Below are positions 53,628 through 60,996 of a stretch of 64,000 nucleotides of DNA, one piece after another. Where the stretch lies: contig JBFXAF010000002.1 of NCBI GenBank assembly GCA_050184585.1, positions 248,001 through 312,000 on the forward strand, read 5' to 3'. The notes beneath the pieces are model-generated. The model was not told the origin of the DNA and made no database searches. It saw only the letters and a list, made by a program, of their open reading frames with translations. A program made the translations under genes and the position numbers. Origin of the DNA: JBFXAF01 sp050184585. Its GTDB lineage: Bacteria > Pseudomonadota > Alphaproteobacteria > Rhizobiales > Rhizobiaceae. Numbering within the stretch: the first letter of the stretch is position 1; the number at the start of each line of letters is the position of its first letter.

Positions 53628-54656
53628 TCAGCGGATCGGCGGCGCGTACTGGATGCCGCCCTTGGTCCACAGCGCGTTCAGGCCGCGTGCGATCTTGAGC
53701 TCGGAGCCGGCGCCGATGTTCTTCTCGAAGCTCTCGCCGTAGTTGCCGACGGCCTTGACGACGTTGACGACCCAGTCATTCGACAGGCCGAGGTCGGCGG
53801 CGAGCTTGGAATCGGCTTCCTGACCGAGGACGCGCTTGATCTCGGGATTGGCCGACGACTTCATCTCCTCGACATTGGCCTGGGTGATCCCCAGTTCCTC
53901 GGCGATGATCATCGCGTTGAGCGTCCACTTGACGACGTCGAACCACTGGTCGTCGCCCTGACGAACGGCCGGGCCGAGCGGCTCCTTCGAGATGATCTCC
54001 GGCAGCACGACGTGGTCGGCGGGCGCCGACAGGGTCAGGCGGATCGCATAGAGGCCGGACTGGTCGGTGGTGTAGACGTCGCAGCGGCCGGAATCATAGG
54101 CCGCGTTGACCTCGTCCAGCTTCTCGAAGACGACCGGGTTGTATTCCATATTGTTGGCCCGGAAGTAGTCCGCGAGGTTGAGCTCGGTCGTCGTGCCGGT
54201 CTGAACGCAGACCGACGCGCCCGACAACTGCAGCGCCGAGTTCACGCCCGGCAGGTTCTTCGCGTTGATCATGAAGCCCTGGCCGTCATAGTAATTCACG
54301 CCGGCGAAGTTGAAGCCGAGCGCGGTGTCGCGGCTGAGCGTCCAGGTCGTGTTGCGCGCCAGGAGGTCGATCTCGCCCGACTGCAGCGCGGTGAAGCGCT
54401 CCTTGGCGGTCGTCGGCGTGTACTTGACCTTCGAGGCGTCTCCGAAGACCGCGGCGGCGACCGCCTTGCAAAGGTCGACGTCGAAGCCCGACCATTCTCC
54501 CTTGTCGTTCGGCGCGGCGAAGCCGGCAAGGCCGGTATTGACGCCGCACTGGACGAAGCCCTTCGCCTTGACGTCATCGAGCGTCGCGGCCGAAGCGGCC
54601 GACGCGGCAAGCGCCAGAACGCCTGCGCCGAGTACACCTGTGATTACCTGTTTCAT
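53628..54656 (-). CDS. aapJ: General L-amino-acid-binding protein AapJ
   Basis: This 342-residue periplasmic protein has a signal peptide (about 1-23, ASAASA before ATLDD). The mature sequence opens with the SBP_bac_3 signature (VQCGVNTGLAGFAAPNDKGE, about 35-54) and has the ligand-binding segments LARNTTWTLSRD and TDQSGLYAIRL. It delivers a broad range of L-amino acids to AapQMP. It is the first and most distal-promoter gene of the operon; AGAAGAGG lies nine bases before its ATG. Confidence 0.94.
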   Translation of the reverse strand: MKQVITGVLGAGVLALAASAASAATLDDVKAKGFVQCGVNTGLAGFAAPNDKGEWSGFDVDLCKAVAAAVFGDASKVKYTPTTAKERFTALQSGEIDLLARNTTWTLSRDTALGFNFAGVNYYDGQGFMINAKNLPGVNSALQLSGASVCVQTGTTTELNLADYFRANNMEYNPVVFEKLDEVNAAYDSGRCDVYTTDQSGLYAIRLTLSAPADHVVLPEIISKEPLGPAVRQGDDQWFDVVKWTLNAMIIAEELGITQANVEEMKSSANPEIKRVLGQEADSKLAADLGLSNDWVVNVVKAVGNYGESFEKNIGAGSELKIARGLNALWTKGGIQYAPPIR

Positions 54657-54873
54657 ACCCGAAAACCTCTTCTGTTGTTCGCAGGGTCCAAGCCCTGTTC
54701 TTCGTTCCCGTGCGAAAGCGGAAAGCCGTCCCCCGACGATCAAGGACGGTGCGTCGGCGGCGACGCGCGCGCTTCCCTCCCGTTCACCCGTCGCATCGAA
54801 GGCGATTATTGGGCTTGGGTCAAGTAAGAAAGCCGGCAGGACGGGGCGCGGCGAGGATAGTCTTCGCAAGGAG

Positions 54874-54907
54874 GCGCTCGTCCGGAAACAATTGTCCGGA
54901 CGAGCGC
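54874..54907 (-). terminator. Strong hairpin right after the PAP2 gene
   Basis: A perfect 13-bp stem (GCGCTCGTCCGGA, 54874-54886, with 54895-54907) and an 8-base loop begins one base past the PAP2 stop codon on the minus strand. No T run follows, so it may act as an attenuator or RNA-end stabiliser rather than as an intrinsic terminator. Confidence 0.7.
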
Positions 54908-55633
54908 TTAGCCGTGCACGCTGTCCGGCCGGTTCCCCGGCACCTCGGGCAGCGCCCGTCCGGAAGCGAGGCGAAAGCCGATGCGCCGCGCGGCGAGGAA
55001 GCGCGCCAGCGCCATGGCCGAAACGAGGCCGATGCCGAAACCGGCCGCCACGTCCGACGGATAGTGCGCCTCGGCCGCGATGCGGCTCGCCGCCAGCACG
55101 AACCCGACCCCGGCGATGGCCGGCCAGTAGCGCGGGAACCAGAGGATCAGGATCGCCGTCACCGCGCCCATGGTCGTGGAATGGCCCGAGGGAAAGCTGG
55201 CGTTGAGATAGCCGGTGGTGAAGGGGTCGAACGCCCATGCGCCGAGCTGATCGAACGCCTGCGGCCGAAAACGTCCGAACCCGATCTTCAGGACGTTCAC
55301 CAGCATGCCGGGCAGCGCCACCGCGCCGAACACGAAGGCGGCCTGGCCATAGAGCAGCGCGAGACGCGCCCGGCCGCGGTATCCGGCCCGCGTCCAGTCG
55401 TAGAGGCCGAGGCCGAGCAGCACGACGCCGGCGGGCACGAGATACCAGTGCGAGCGCCCGATGTCGGTGGCCGCATGCAGCCAATGGATCACGGCGGCGT
55501 CGGATGAACGCACGAACTCGATGGCCGCACGGTCGAACAGGGCGGCCAGCGGGACGGCGGCGAGAAAGGCGAGCGTCAGGCGGGTGAGGAAGGGCGCCCA
55601 GACCCGTCCGGACGCCGCGCGCCGCAGCCGCAT
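54908..55633 (-). CDS. PAP2-family phosphatase
   Basis: This 241-residue membrane protein has six helices and the three PAP2 phosphatase motifs: KIGFGRFRPQ (C1), PSGHSTTMG (C2) and SRIAAEAHYPSDVAAG (C3), all catalytic residues present. Such enzymes release phosphate from undecaprenyl diphosphate or phosphatidate. The start is uncertain: ATG 55633 is followed by the first helix, but an in-frame ATG at 55789 would add 52 polar residues and share its CATG with the start of the metC gene on the other strand. I prefer the shorter form because it leaves room for a promoter. Confidence 0.85.
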   Translation of the reverse strand: MRLRRAASGRVWAPFLTRLTLAFLAAVPLAALFDRAAIEFVRSSDAAVIHWLHAATDIGRSHWYLVPAGVVLLGLGLYDWTRAGYRGRARLALLYGQAAFVFGAVALPGMLVNVLKIGFGRFRPQAFDQLGAWAFDPFTTGYLNASFPSGHSTTMGAVTAILILWFPRYWPAIAGVGFVLAASRIAAEAHYPSDVAAGFGIGLVSAMALARFLAARRIGFRLASGRALPEVPGNRPDSVHG

Positions 55634-55787
55634 CCTCAGCGCGCCCACCGTCGCGGCAGGCCGTCTTGCCGTGGCGAGGCGTGACTCCGACAAGCGCGCT
55701 TGCACCACGCCGCCAACCCCGCTGGCGGGTTGCGCCTCGCCGGGGGGCGACCTATCGCTAGCGCGTTTGTTGGGAGAATCGGTTGCC

Positions 55788-56960
55788 ATGGCCGCAAATG
55801 ATAGGAAGTCCTGGGGCGTCAACACGCGGCTCGCCCATGGCGGCAACGATCCACACGCCTACTTCGGCTTTGTCAACCCGCCGGTCGTCCACGCCTCGAC
55901 GGTGCTCTATCCGGATGCCGCCACGATGGCGTCGCGCAAGCAGAAATACACCTACGGCACGCGCGGCACCCCGACATCGGACGCGCTGGCGGCGGCGATC
56001 GACGATCTGGAAGGATCGGCGGGCACGATCGTCGTGCCGTCGGGGCTGGCGGCGGTCTGGACCCCGCTCCTCGCCTTCCTGTCCGCGGGGGACCATGTGC
56101 TGATCGTGGATTCCATCTATACCCCGACACGTCTGTTCGCCGACGCGACCCTGAAGCGTTACGGCGTCGAAGTGGAGTATTACGCCCCGGAGATCGGCGG
56201 CGGGATCGCCGCGCTGATGCGATCGAACACCAAGGTCGTGTTCACCGAGTCGCCCGCCTCGAACACGTTCGAGGTGCAGGACATTCCGGCGATCGCCAGC
56301 GCAGCGCATGCGGGCGGCGCCATCGTCATGATGGACAATACCTGGGCGACGCCCCTCTATTTCAAGCCGCTGGAGCATGGCGTCGACATCTCGATCCACG
56401 CCGCGACGAAGTACCCGGCCGGCCATTCCGATGTCCTGCTCGGGACAGTCTCGGCCAATGCGGCGACCTGGCCCAAGCTCTACGACGCGTTCTGCGGGCT
56501 CGGCATTCCGGCCGGGCCGGACGACACCTACCAGGTGCTGCGCGGACTGCGCACCATGGGTGTGCGGCTTGCGCATCACGAGAAGAGCGCGCTCGAGATC
56601 GCGCGCTGGCTGGACGGCAGGAAGGGCGTCGCCCGCGTGCTCCACCCGGCGCTCGAAAGCCATGCCGGCCATGAGCTGTGGAAGCGCGATTTTTGCGGCT
56701 CCAGCGGCATTTTCTCCATCGTGCTCGATGGCGGCGGCCGGGAAAATGCGCATGCCTTCCTCGATGCGCTGGAGATCTTCGGGCTGGGCTATTCCTGGGG
56801 CGGTTACGAGAGCCTGGCGGTCCACTGCAACCTGTCCGACCGCACGATCGCCAAGGGACCGCATGAGGGCCCGCTGATCAGGCTTCAGATCGGGCTCGAG
56901 GACGTGGCGGACCTCATCGCCGACATCGAGGCAGGGCTCGCTGCGGCGGCACGGCCCTGA
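55788..56960 (+). CDS. metC: Cystathionine beta-lyase
   Basis: This 390-residue PLP enzyme of the Cys/Met metabolism fold cleaves cystathionine to homocysteine, pyruvate and ammonia. The PLP-binding Lys lies in SIHAATKYPAGHSD (about 200-213), preceded by the conserved DNTWATPLYFKPLEHG. The combination GGYESLAV near residue 344 fits beta-lyases rather than gamma-lyases. GGGAGA lies 12 bases before the ATG. It is divergent from the PAP2 gene. Confidence 0.92.
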   Translation: MAANDRKSWGVNTRLAHGGNDPHAYFGFVNPPVVHASTVLYPDAATMASRKQKYTYGTRGTPTSDALAAAIDDLEGSAGTIVVPSGLAAVWTPLLAFLSAGDHVLIVDSIYTPTRLFADATLKRYGVEVEYYAPEIGGGIAALMRSNTKVVFTESPASNTFEVQDIPAIASAAHAGGAIVMMDNTWATPLYFKPLEHGVDISIHAATKYPAGHSDVLLGTVSANAATWPKLYDAFCGLGIPAGPDDTYQVLRGLRTMGVRLAHHEKSALEIARWLDGRKGVARVLHPALESHAGHELWKRDFCGSSGIFSIVLDGGGRENAHAFLDALEIFGLGYSWGGYESLAVHCNLSDRTIAKGPHEGPLIRLQIGLEDVADLIADIEAGLAAAARP

Positions 56961-56967
56961 TCGAACC

Positions 56968-57057
56968 TCAATTGATCAGCGCGCCGCCATAGGCGAGCGC
57001 AACGACGAGTGTCGCGAGCACCAGGACCAGCGGGGCGATGGCGTTGTCGGTGGACAT
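56968..57057 (-). CDS. 29-residue single-span membrane peptide
   Basis: A frame of 29 codons begins at ATG 57057, preceded by GAGAGGAGAACGGAC, a very strong ribosome site. The product, MSTDNAIAPLVLVLATLVVA followed by a short polar end, is a single hydrophobic helix. It ends 7 bases from the metC stop on the other strand. Single-span peptides of this size often attach to larger membrane complexes. Too short for usual gene finders; function unknown. Confidence 0.6.
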   Translation of the reverse strand: MSTDNAIAPLVLVLATLVVALAYGGALIN

Positions 57058-57278
57058 GTCCGTTCTCCTCTCACGCGCAAAACGCCGAACCTCGCGCGCG
57101 GTTCCCGAAGTCGACACGCGAACGCTCCGGCGACCGGGCGCCAAACGCCCGGAACCGAACCCGCGTTGCCTGAGGGAACGGTTCCCCAGTCTGCCCTGAT
57201 CGTGGTGGAATTGCGGCATCGAGACGGCGATTGCGGCAGCTTGCCTTCCGGCCGGCTTGCCAATAGGGAGAGGCGGTT

Positions 57279-57355
57279 CGGAGTGTAGCGCAGCCTGGTA
57301 GCGCACCTGATTTGGGATCAGGGGGTCGCAGGTTCGAATCCTGCCACTCCGACCA
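57279..57355 (+). tRNA. tRNA-Pro (anticodon TGG)
   Basis: The 77-base cloverleaf has acceptor stem CGGAGTG/CACTCCG, anticodon loop with TGG (stem CTGAT/ATCAG), a T-arm with GGTTCGAATCC, and an encoded CCA end. All stems pair. Confidence 0.97.
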
Positions 57356-57459
57356 TTCGCCGTCGCTTTCCGTTGCGGAGACTCGGGTCACCATCCTTGA
57401 TGGAAACAGGATGGTGACCGGCGGCCGACCGCGCGATGCGCGACCGGCGACCCCCGTCG

Positions 57460-58203
57460 TTACGCCGCGCGGGCCAGGGCGACGGCATCGGGTCCGGCCG
57501 GAAAGCGGAGCTGGCCGGTCTCGTCATTGGCGGCGCGCCAGACCGCGTCGGCCACGTCCGTCTCCCTCGTCACCAGCGCCGGATTGGCGAACGCCGCGAA
57601 GATCGGACCCGCGAACTCCGCATAGGCTTCCGGAATCAGGTCCTCCACGCGCACTTCCGAGTTCTGCGAAAAGCGCGTCGACGGGCCGTAGCCCGGCTCG
57701 ACCAGCTTGGCGCCGACGCCGAAGGCCTGAAGCTCGTGGGCGAGCGATCCGGTGAAGCCCTCTATGGCCATCTTGCTCGCGGTGTAGGCGGCCGCCAGCG
57801 GCATCGGCGCCAGCGTGACGCTCGAGGTGACGTTGACGACGACGCCGGATCGCCTCAGACGGAACTGGGGGATGACGGCCTGGGTCATGGCCATGACGCC
57901 GAAGGTGTTGGTCTCGAACACCTTGCGCACATGCGCCATCGGCGTCGCCTCGAACGCCCCGACGACGCCGATTCCGGCATTGTTGACCAGCACGTCGATC
58001 GGGCCGGCCGCCTCGATCGCGGCCGCGATGCTTTCGGAATCCGTCACGTCGAGCGCGACGACGCGGATCCGATCCGAGACGGGCAGGATGTCCCGGCGCG
58101 GCTTGCGCATGCTGGCGACGACGTTCCAGCCCTTCTCGTGGAAATGGCGCGCGGTTTCCAAACCATAGCCGGACGAGCTGCCAGTGATCAGGACGGTTTT
58201 CAT
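57460..58203 (-). CDS. Short-chain dehydrogenase/reductase
   Basis: This 247-residue classical SDR has the cofactor loop TGSSSGYGLETA (about 7-18), NNAGIGV (about 72-78), catalytic Ser in NVTSSVTLA and YTASK (about 143-147). The Arg after the second strand (SMRKPRR) favours NADP(H). Substrate unknown. It is divergent from an AraC-family regulator with 97 bases between, so that regulator probably controls it. Confidence 0.88.
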   Translation of the reverse strand: MKTVLITGSSSGYGLETARHFHEKGWNVVASMRKPRRDILPVSDRIRVVALDVTDSESIAAAIEAAGPIDVLVNNAGIGVVGAFEATPMAHVRKVFETNTFGVMAMTQAVIPQFRLRRSGVVVNVTSSVTLAPMPLAAAYTASKMAIEGFTGSLAHELQAFGVGAKLVEPGYGPSTRFSQNSEVRVEDLIPEAYAEFAGPIFAAFANPALVTRETDVADAVWRAANDETGQLRFPAGPDAVALARAA

Positions 58204-58300
58204 GATTGTCTCCCTTGGGTTTCAGCGATCGGAGGCATAAGCCGGGGGATCAGGACGATCTATAATTGAAAGTCGCGATTTCTTTCTCCATAGTCCTTCG

Positions 58301-59224
58301 ATGATCGATCCGTTCTCCGATGTCATCGCGCTGTTGAAACCCCGCGCCGTGTTTTCCAAAGGCATCAGCGGCGCCGGCCCGTGGGCCGTCCGCTATTCCG
58401 ATTTCGGCCAGCCGGGATTCTGCGCCGTGCTGGAGGGAAGCTGCCGGCTGGCGGTCGACGGACAGGAACCGATCACGATGCAGGCCGGCGACTTCGTGCT
58501 GCTGCCGGCCACGCCCGGCTTCACCATGTCCAGCCATGAACCGGCCGCGCCCCTCTTCATCGATCCGAGGCAGAGCGAGACCGCGACCGACGAGGTCCGC
58601 CACGGACGCCAGGACGGCGATCCAGACGTGCGCCTCCTCGGGGGCTACTTCATCTTCGATTCGCCCGACGCCGCGGTGCTGGTCTCGCTGCTGCCGGCGC
58701 TGGTGCATGTGCGCGGGCCGGGCCGGCTGGCCGGCCTGGTGGCGCTGGTGCGCGAGGAGACCACCGCCGACTGGCTCGGCCGCGACTTCGTGCTGGCGCG
58801 GCTGGTCGAGCTGATGCTGATCGAATCGCTGCGCGCGACGCAGGCCGAGAACGCGCCGGCCGGCCTGCTGCGCGGCCTCGCCGATGCGCGGCTCGCCGCG
58901 GCCATGCGCCACATGCACGGCGATCCCGCCTACCCCTGGACGGTGGCGGAGCTGGCCAGGCGGGTGGCCTTGTCGCGCTCCGCCTTCTTCGAGCGCTTCT
59001 CCCGGGCCGTCGGGTTGCCGCCCATGGAGTATCTTCTGGCGTGGCGCATGGCGCTCGCCAAGGACCTGCTGCGGCGCGGCGGCGTGGCGCTGGCCGAGGT
59101 CGCCGAGCGGGTCGGCTACGGCTCGGCCAGCGCGTTCAGCACCGCCTTCAGCCGCCATGTCGGTCTGCCGCCCCGCCGCTTCGCACGCGGCGAAGGCGGG
59201 CGCTTGTCGGGCGCGGGAGCCTGA
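58301..59224 (+). CDS. AraC-family regulator with N-terminal cupin
   Basis: This 307-residue protein has an N-terminal cupin-like ligand domain (about 10-150, EPITMQAGDFVLLPATPGF) and a C-terminal pair of helix-turn-helix units at about 205-300 (ARRVALSRSAFFERFSRAV and AERVGYGSASAFSTAFSRHV), the second followed by GLPPRRF. It is divergent from the SDR gene and is probably its activator. Confidence 0.9.
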   Translation: MIDPFSDVIALLKPRAVFSKGISGAGPWAVRYSDFGQPGFCAVLEGSCRLAVDGQEPITMQAGDFVLLPATPGFTMSSHEPAAPLFIDPRQSETATDEVRHGRQDGDPDVRLLGGYFIFDSPDAAVLVSLLPALVHVRGPGRLAGLVALVREETTADWLGRDFVLARLVELMLIESLRATQAENAPAGLLRGLADARLAAAMRHMHGDPAYPWTVAELARRVALSRSAFFERFSRAVGLPPMEYLLAWRMALAKDLLRRGGVALAEVAERVGYGSASAFSTAFSRHVGLPPRRFARGEGGRLSGAGA

Positions 59225-59261
59225 TCTACAAGGCGCCGACAGACCAGCAAGGATGTCGACG

Positions 59262-59567
59262 ATGGCCGCCCGCATCTACAGCCCCGCCCGCACCGCCATG
59301 CAGTCCGGCCAGGCCAAGACCGGACATTGGGTGCTGGAGTTCGAGCCGGAAAGACGACGCAGGATCGACCCGCTGATGGGCTACACGACGTCCGGCGACA
59401 TGAAGAGCCAGGTCCGGCTCACCTTCGACAGCGTGGAGGCGGCAATCGCCTATGCCGAGCGCAACGGGCTGGACTACCGCATCGACCTGCCGAAGGAAGC
59501 GAAGCGGCGGCAGATTTCGTATTCCGACAATTTCCGCTATGACCGGAAGATGCCCTGGACGCACTGA
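59262..59567 (+). CDS. NDUFS4-like complex I accessory subunit
   Basis: This 101-residue protein matches ETC complex I subunit proteins (mitochondrial NDUFS4/18-kDa family). It begins ARIYSPARTAMQSGQAKTGH, has WVLEFEPERRRRIDPLMGYT, then DMKSQVRLTFDS and ends DNFRYDRKMPWTH. It acts on the membrane arm of NADH dehydrogenase. ATG 59262 has AAGGA eight bases upstream; ATG 59253 is possible. tRNA-Arg follows it. Confidence 0.9.
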   Translation: MAARIYSPARTAMQSGQAKTGHWVLEFEPERRRRIDPLMGYTTSGDMKSQVRLTFDSVEAAIAYAERNGLDYRIDLPKEAKRRQISYSDNFRYDRKMPWTH

Positions 59568-59602
59568 ACAGGCGCGCGGCCGGCCACGGCCGCTCCAGCG
59601 AC

Positions 59603-59679
59603 GGTCCCGTAGCTCAGATGGATAGAGCACCGGCCTTCTAAGCCGATGGTCGCAGGTTCGAATCCTGCCGGGATCGCCA
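59603..59679 (+). tRNA. tRNA-Arg (anticodon TCT)
   Basis: The 77-base cloverleaf has acceptor stem GGTCCCG/CGGGATC (one G-T pair), anticodon TCT in the loop of GGCCT-TCT-AAGCC, a T-arm GGTTCGAATCC and an encoded CCA. Confidence 0.96.
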
Positions 59680-59771
59680 TACAATCAATGCTTTAGCAGC
59701 AGGCCTGAACGGGCGATGCCGGTCAGGAGTTGGAACAGTTCCAACTTCTGTTGCCGGTTTACCCCAAATCG

Positions 59772-59804
59772 AAAAAGGCCCCGCACGCTGTCGCCAGCGG
59801 GGCC
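59772..59804 (-). terminator. Rho-independent terminator of the mtnA gene
   Basis: On the minus strand GGCCCCGC/GCGGGGCC (59777-59784 with 59797-59804) is followed by five T (59772-59776). It lies 46 bases after the mtnA stop. Confidence 0.9.
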
Positions 59805-59849
59805 AGTTGACAGGAAGGTCGCCCATCCGGGGCCGGACCCGCCTCGGCG

Positions 59850-60953
59850 CTAAGCTGCGGTTCGTCGCTCCGGAAAGAGCGAAAGCAGGCCCTCGCGCGA
59901 GGCCGCGCAGACGCCCCGCTCGGTGATCAGCCCGGTGACCAGCCGTGCCGGGGTCACGTCGAACGCCGGGTTCGCCGCAGGCGTATCCTCGGGCGAGATG
60001 CGCACGCTGAGCGTCGTCCCGTCCGGCCCCCTGCCCTGCACATAGGACACCTCGTCGCCCGACCGTTCCTCGATCGGGATATCCCTGACCCCGTCGTCGA
60101 CCGTCCAGTCGATCGTCGGAGACGGCAGGCCGACGTAGAACGGCACGCCGTTGTCGCGGGCGGCGAGCGCCTTGAGATAGGTGCCGATCTTGTTGCACAC
60201 GTCGCCCTGCGCGGTGGTGCGGTCGGTGCCGACGATCACCATGTCGACCATGCCGCGCTGCATGAGATGGCCGCCGGCATTGTCCGTCACCAGCGTGTGG
60301 GGAACGCCATGACCGCCGAGTTCCCAGGCGGTGAGCTGCGCGCCCTGGTTGCGAGGCCGCGTCTCGTCGACATAGACGTGGATCGGGATGCCCGCATCCA
60401 TCGCCAGGTAGATCGGCGCGGTCGCGGTGCCGTAGTCGACGGTCGCCAGCCAGCCGGCATTGCAGTGGGTGAGCAGGTTGACGCGTTCGCCCGGCTTCTT
60501 TTCCGCGGCGATCCTGCGGATCAGCGCCAGTCCGTGCCTGCCGATGCCCTGGTTGATCGCCACGTCCTCGTCGGAGATCGCAGCCGCCCGCCGATAGGCG
60601 GCTTCCATCCGCTTGTCGGCCGCCAGCGGCCGCAGCGCGCCCAGCATGTCGTCCAGCGCCCATCTGAGATTGACCGCGGTCGGCCGCGTCGCGATCAGAC
60701 GCTTGCAGGCAGCGTCGAGCGCAGCGTCCGACGCGTCCCGCGCCATCTCGATGGCGACACCATAGGCCGCCGTGGCGCCGATCAGTGGAGCCCCGCGAAC
60801 CCACATGTCCCGGATTGCGGTCGCGACCGAGCCTATGTCGGACAGGGTCTCGACGCGGAACGCATGCGGCAGCCAGCGCTGGTCGATGATGTCCACGGAC
60901 CTGCCGTCGGCGTTGGGCCATATGCTCCGGTAATGCCGGTCTCCGACTTTCAT
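59850..60953 (-). CDS. mtnA: S-methyl-5-thioribose-1-phosphate isomerase (MtnA family)
   Basis: This 367-residue protein of the eIF2B-like isomerase family converts 5-methylthio- (or 5-deoxy-)ribose-1-phosphate to the ribulose-1-phosphate form. The active-site Cys lies in LLTHCNAGWLAT (about 164-175) and the Asp in VGTDRTTAQGDVCNKIGTY (about 245-263). Its neighbours are an aldolase-dehydrogenase fusion (ending 43 bases upstream) and a sugar regulator, not the usual mtnB/mtnC/mtnD set. That suggests use in an aldolase shunt rather than in the classic methionine-salvage cycle. ATG 60953 follows AGGTACGCGGA. Confidence 0.93.
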   Translation of the reverse strand: MKVGDRHYRSIWPNADGRSVDIIDQRWLPHAFRVETLSDIGSVATAIRDMWVRGAPLIGATAAYGVAIEMARDASDAALDAACKRLIATRPTAVNLRWALDDMLGALRPLAADKRMEAAYRRAAAISDEDVAINQGIGRHGLALIRRIAAEKKPGERVNLLTHCNAGWLATVDYGTATAPIYLAMDAGIPIHVYVDETRPRNQGAQLTAWELGGHGVPHTLVTDNAGGHLMQRGMVDMVIVGTDRTTAQGDVCNKIGTYLKALAARDNGVPFYVGLPSPTIDWTVDDGVRDIPIEERSGDEVSYVQGRGPDGTTLSVRISPEDTPAANPAFDVTPARLVTGLITERGVCAASREGLLSLFPERRTAA

Positions 60954-60996
60954 TCCGCGTACCTCGTCTCCTGGTCTCTTTCCGGCGGGCGAAGCG

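Noticed and set aside
57279..59679. Genomic island between tRNA-Pro and tRNA-Arg
   Set aside because: No integrase, no repeat of a tRNA end, and the genes between are ordinary chromosomal types.
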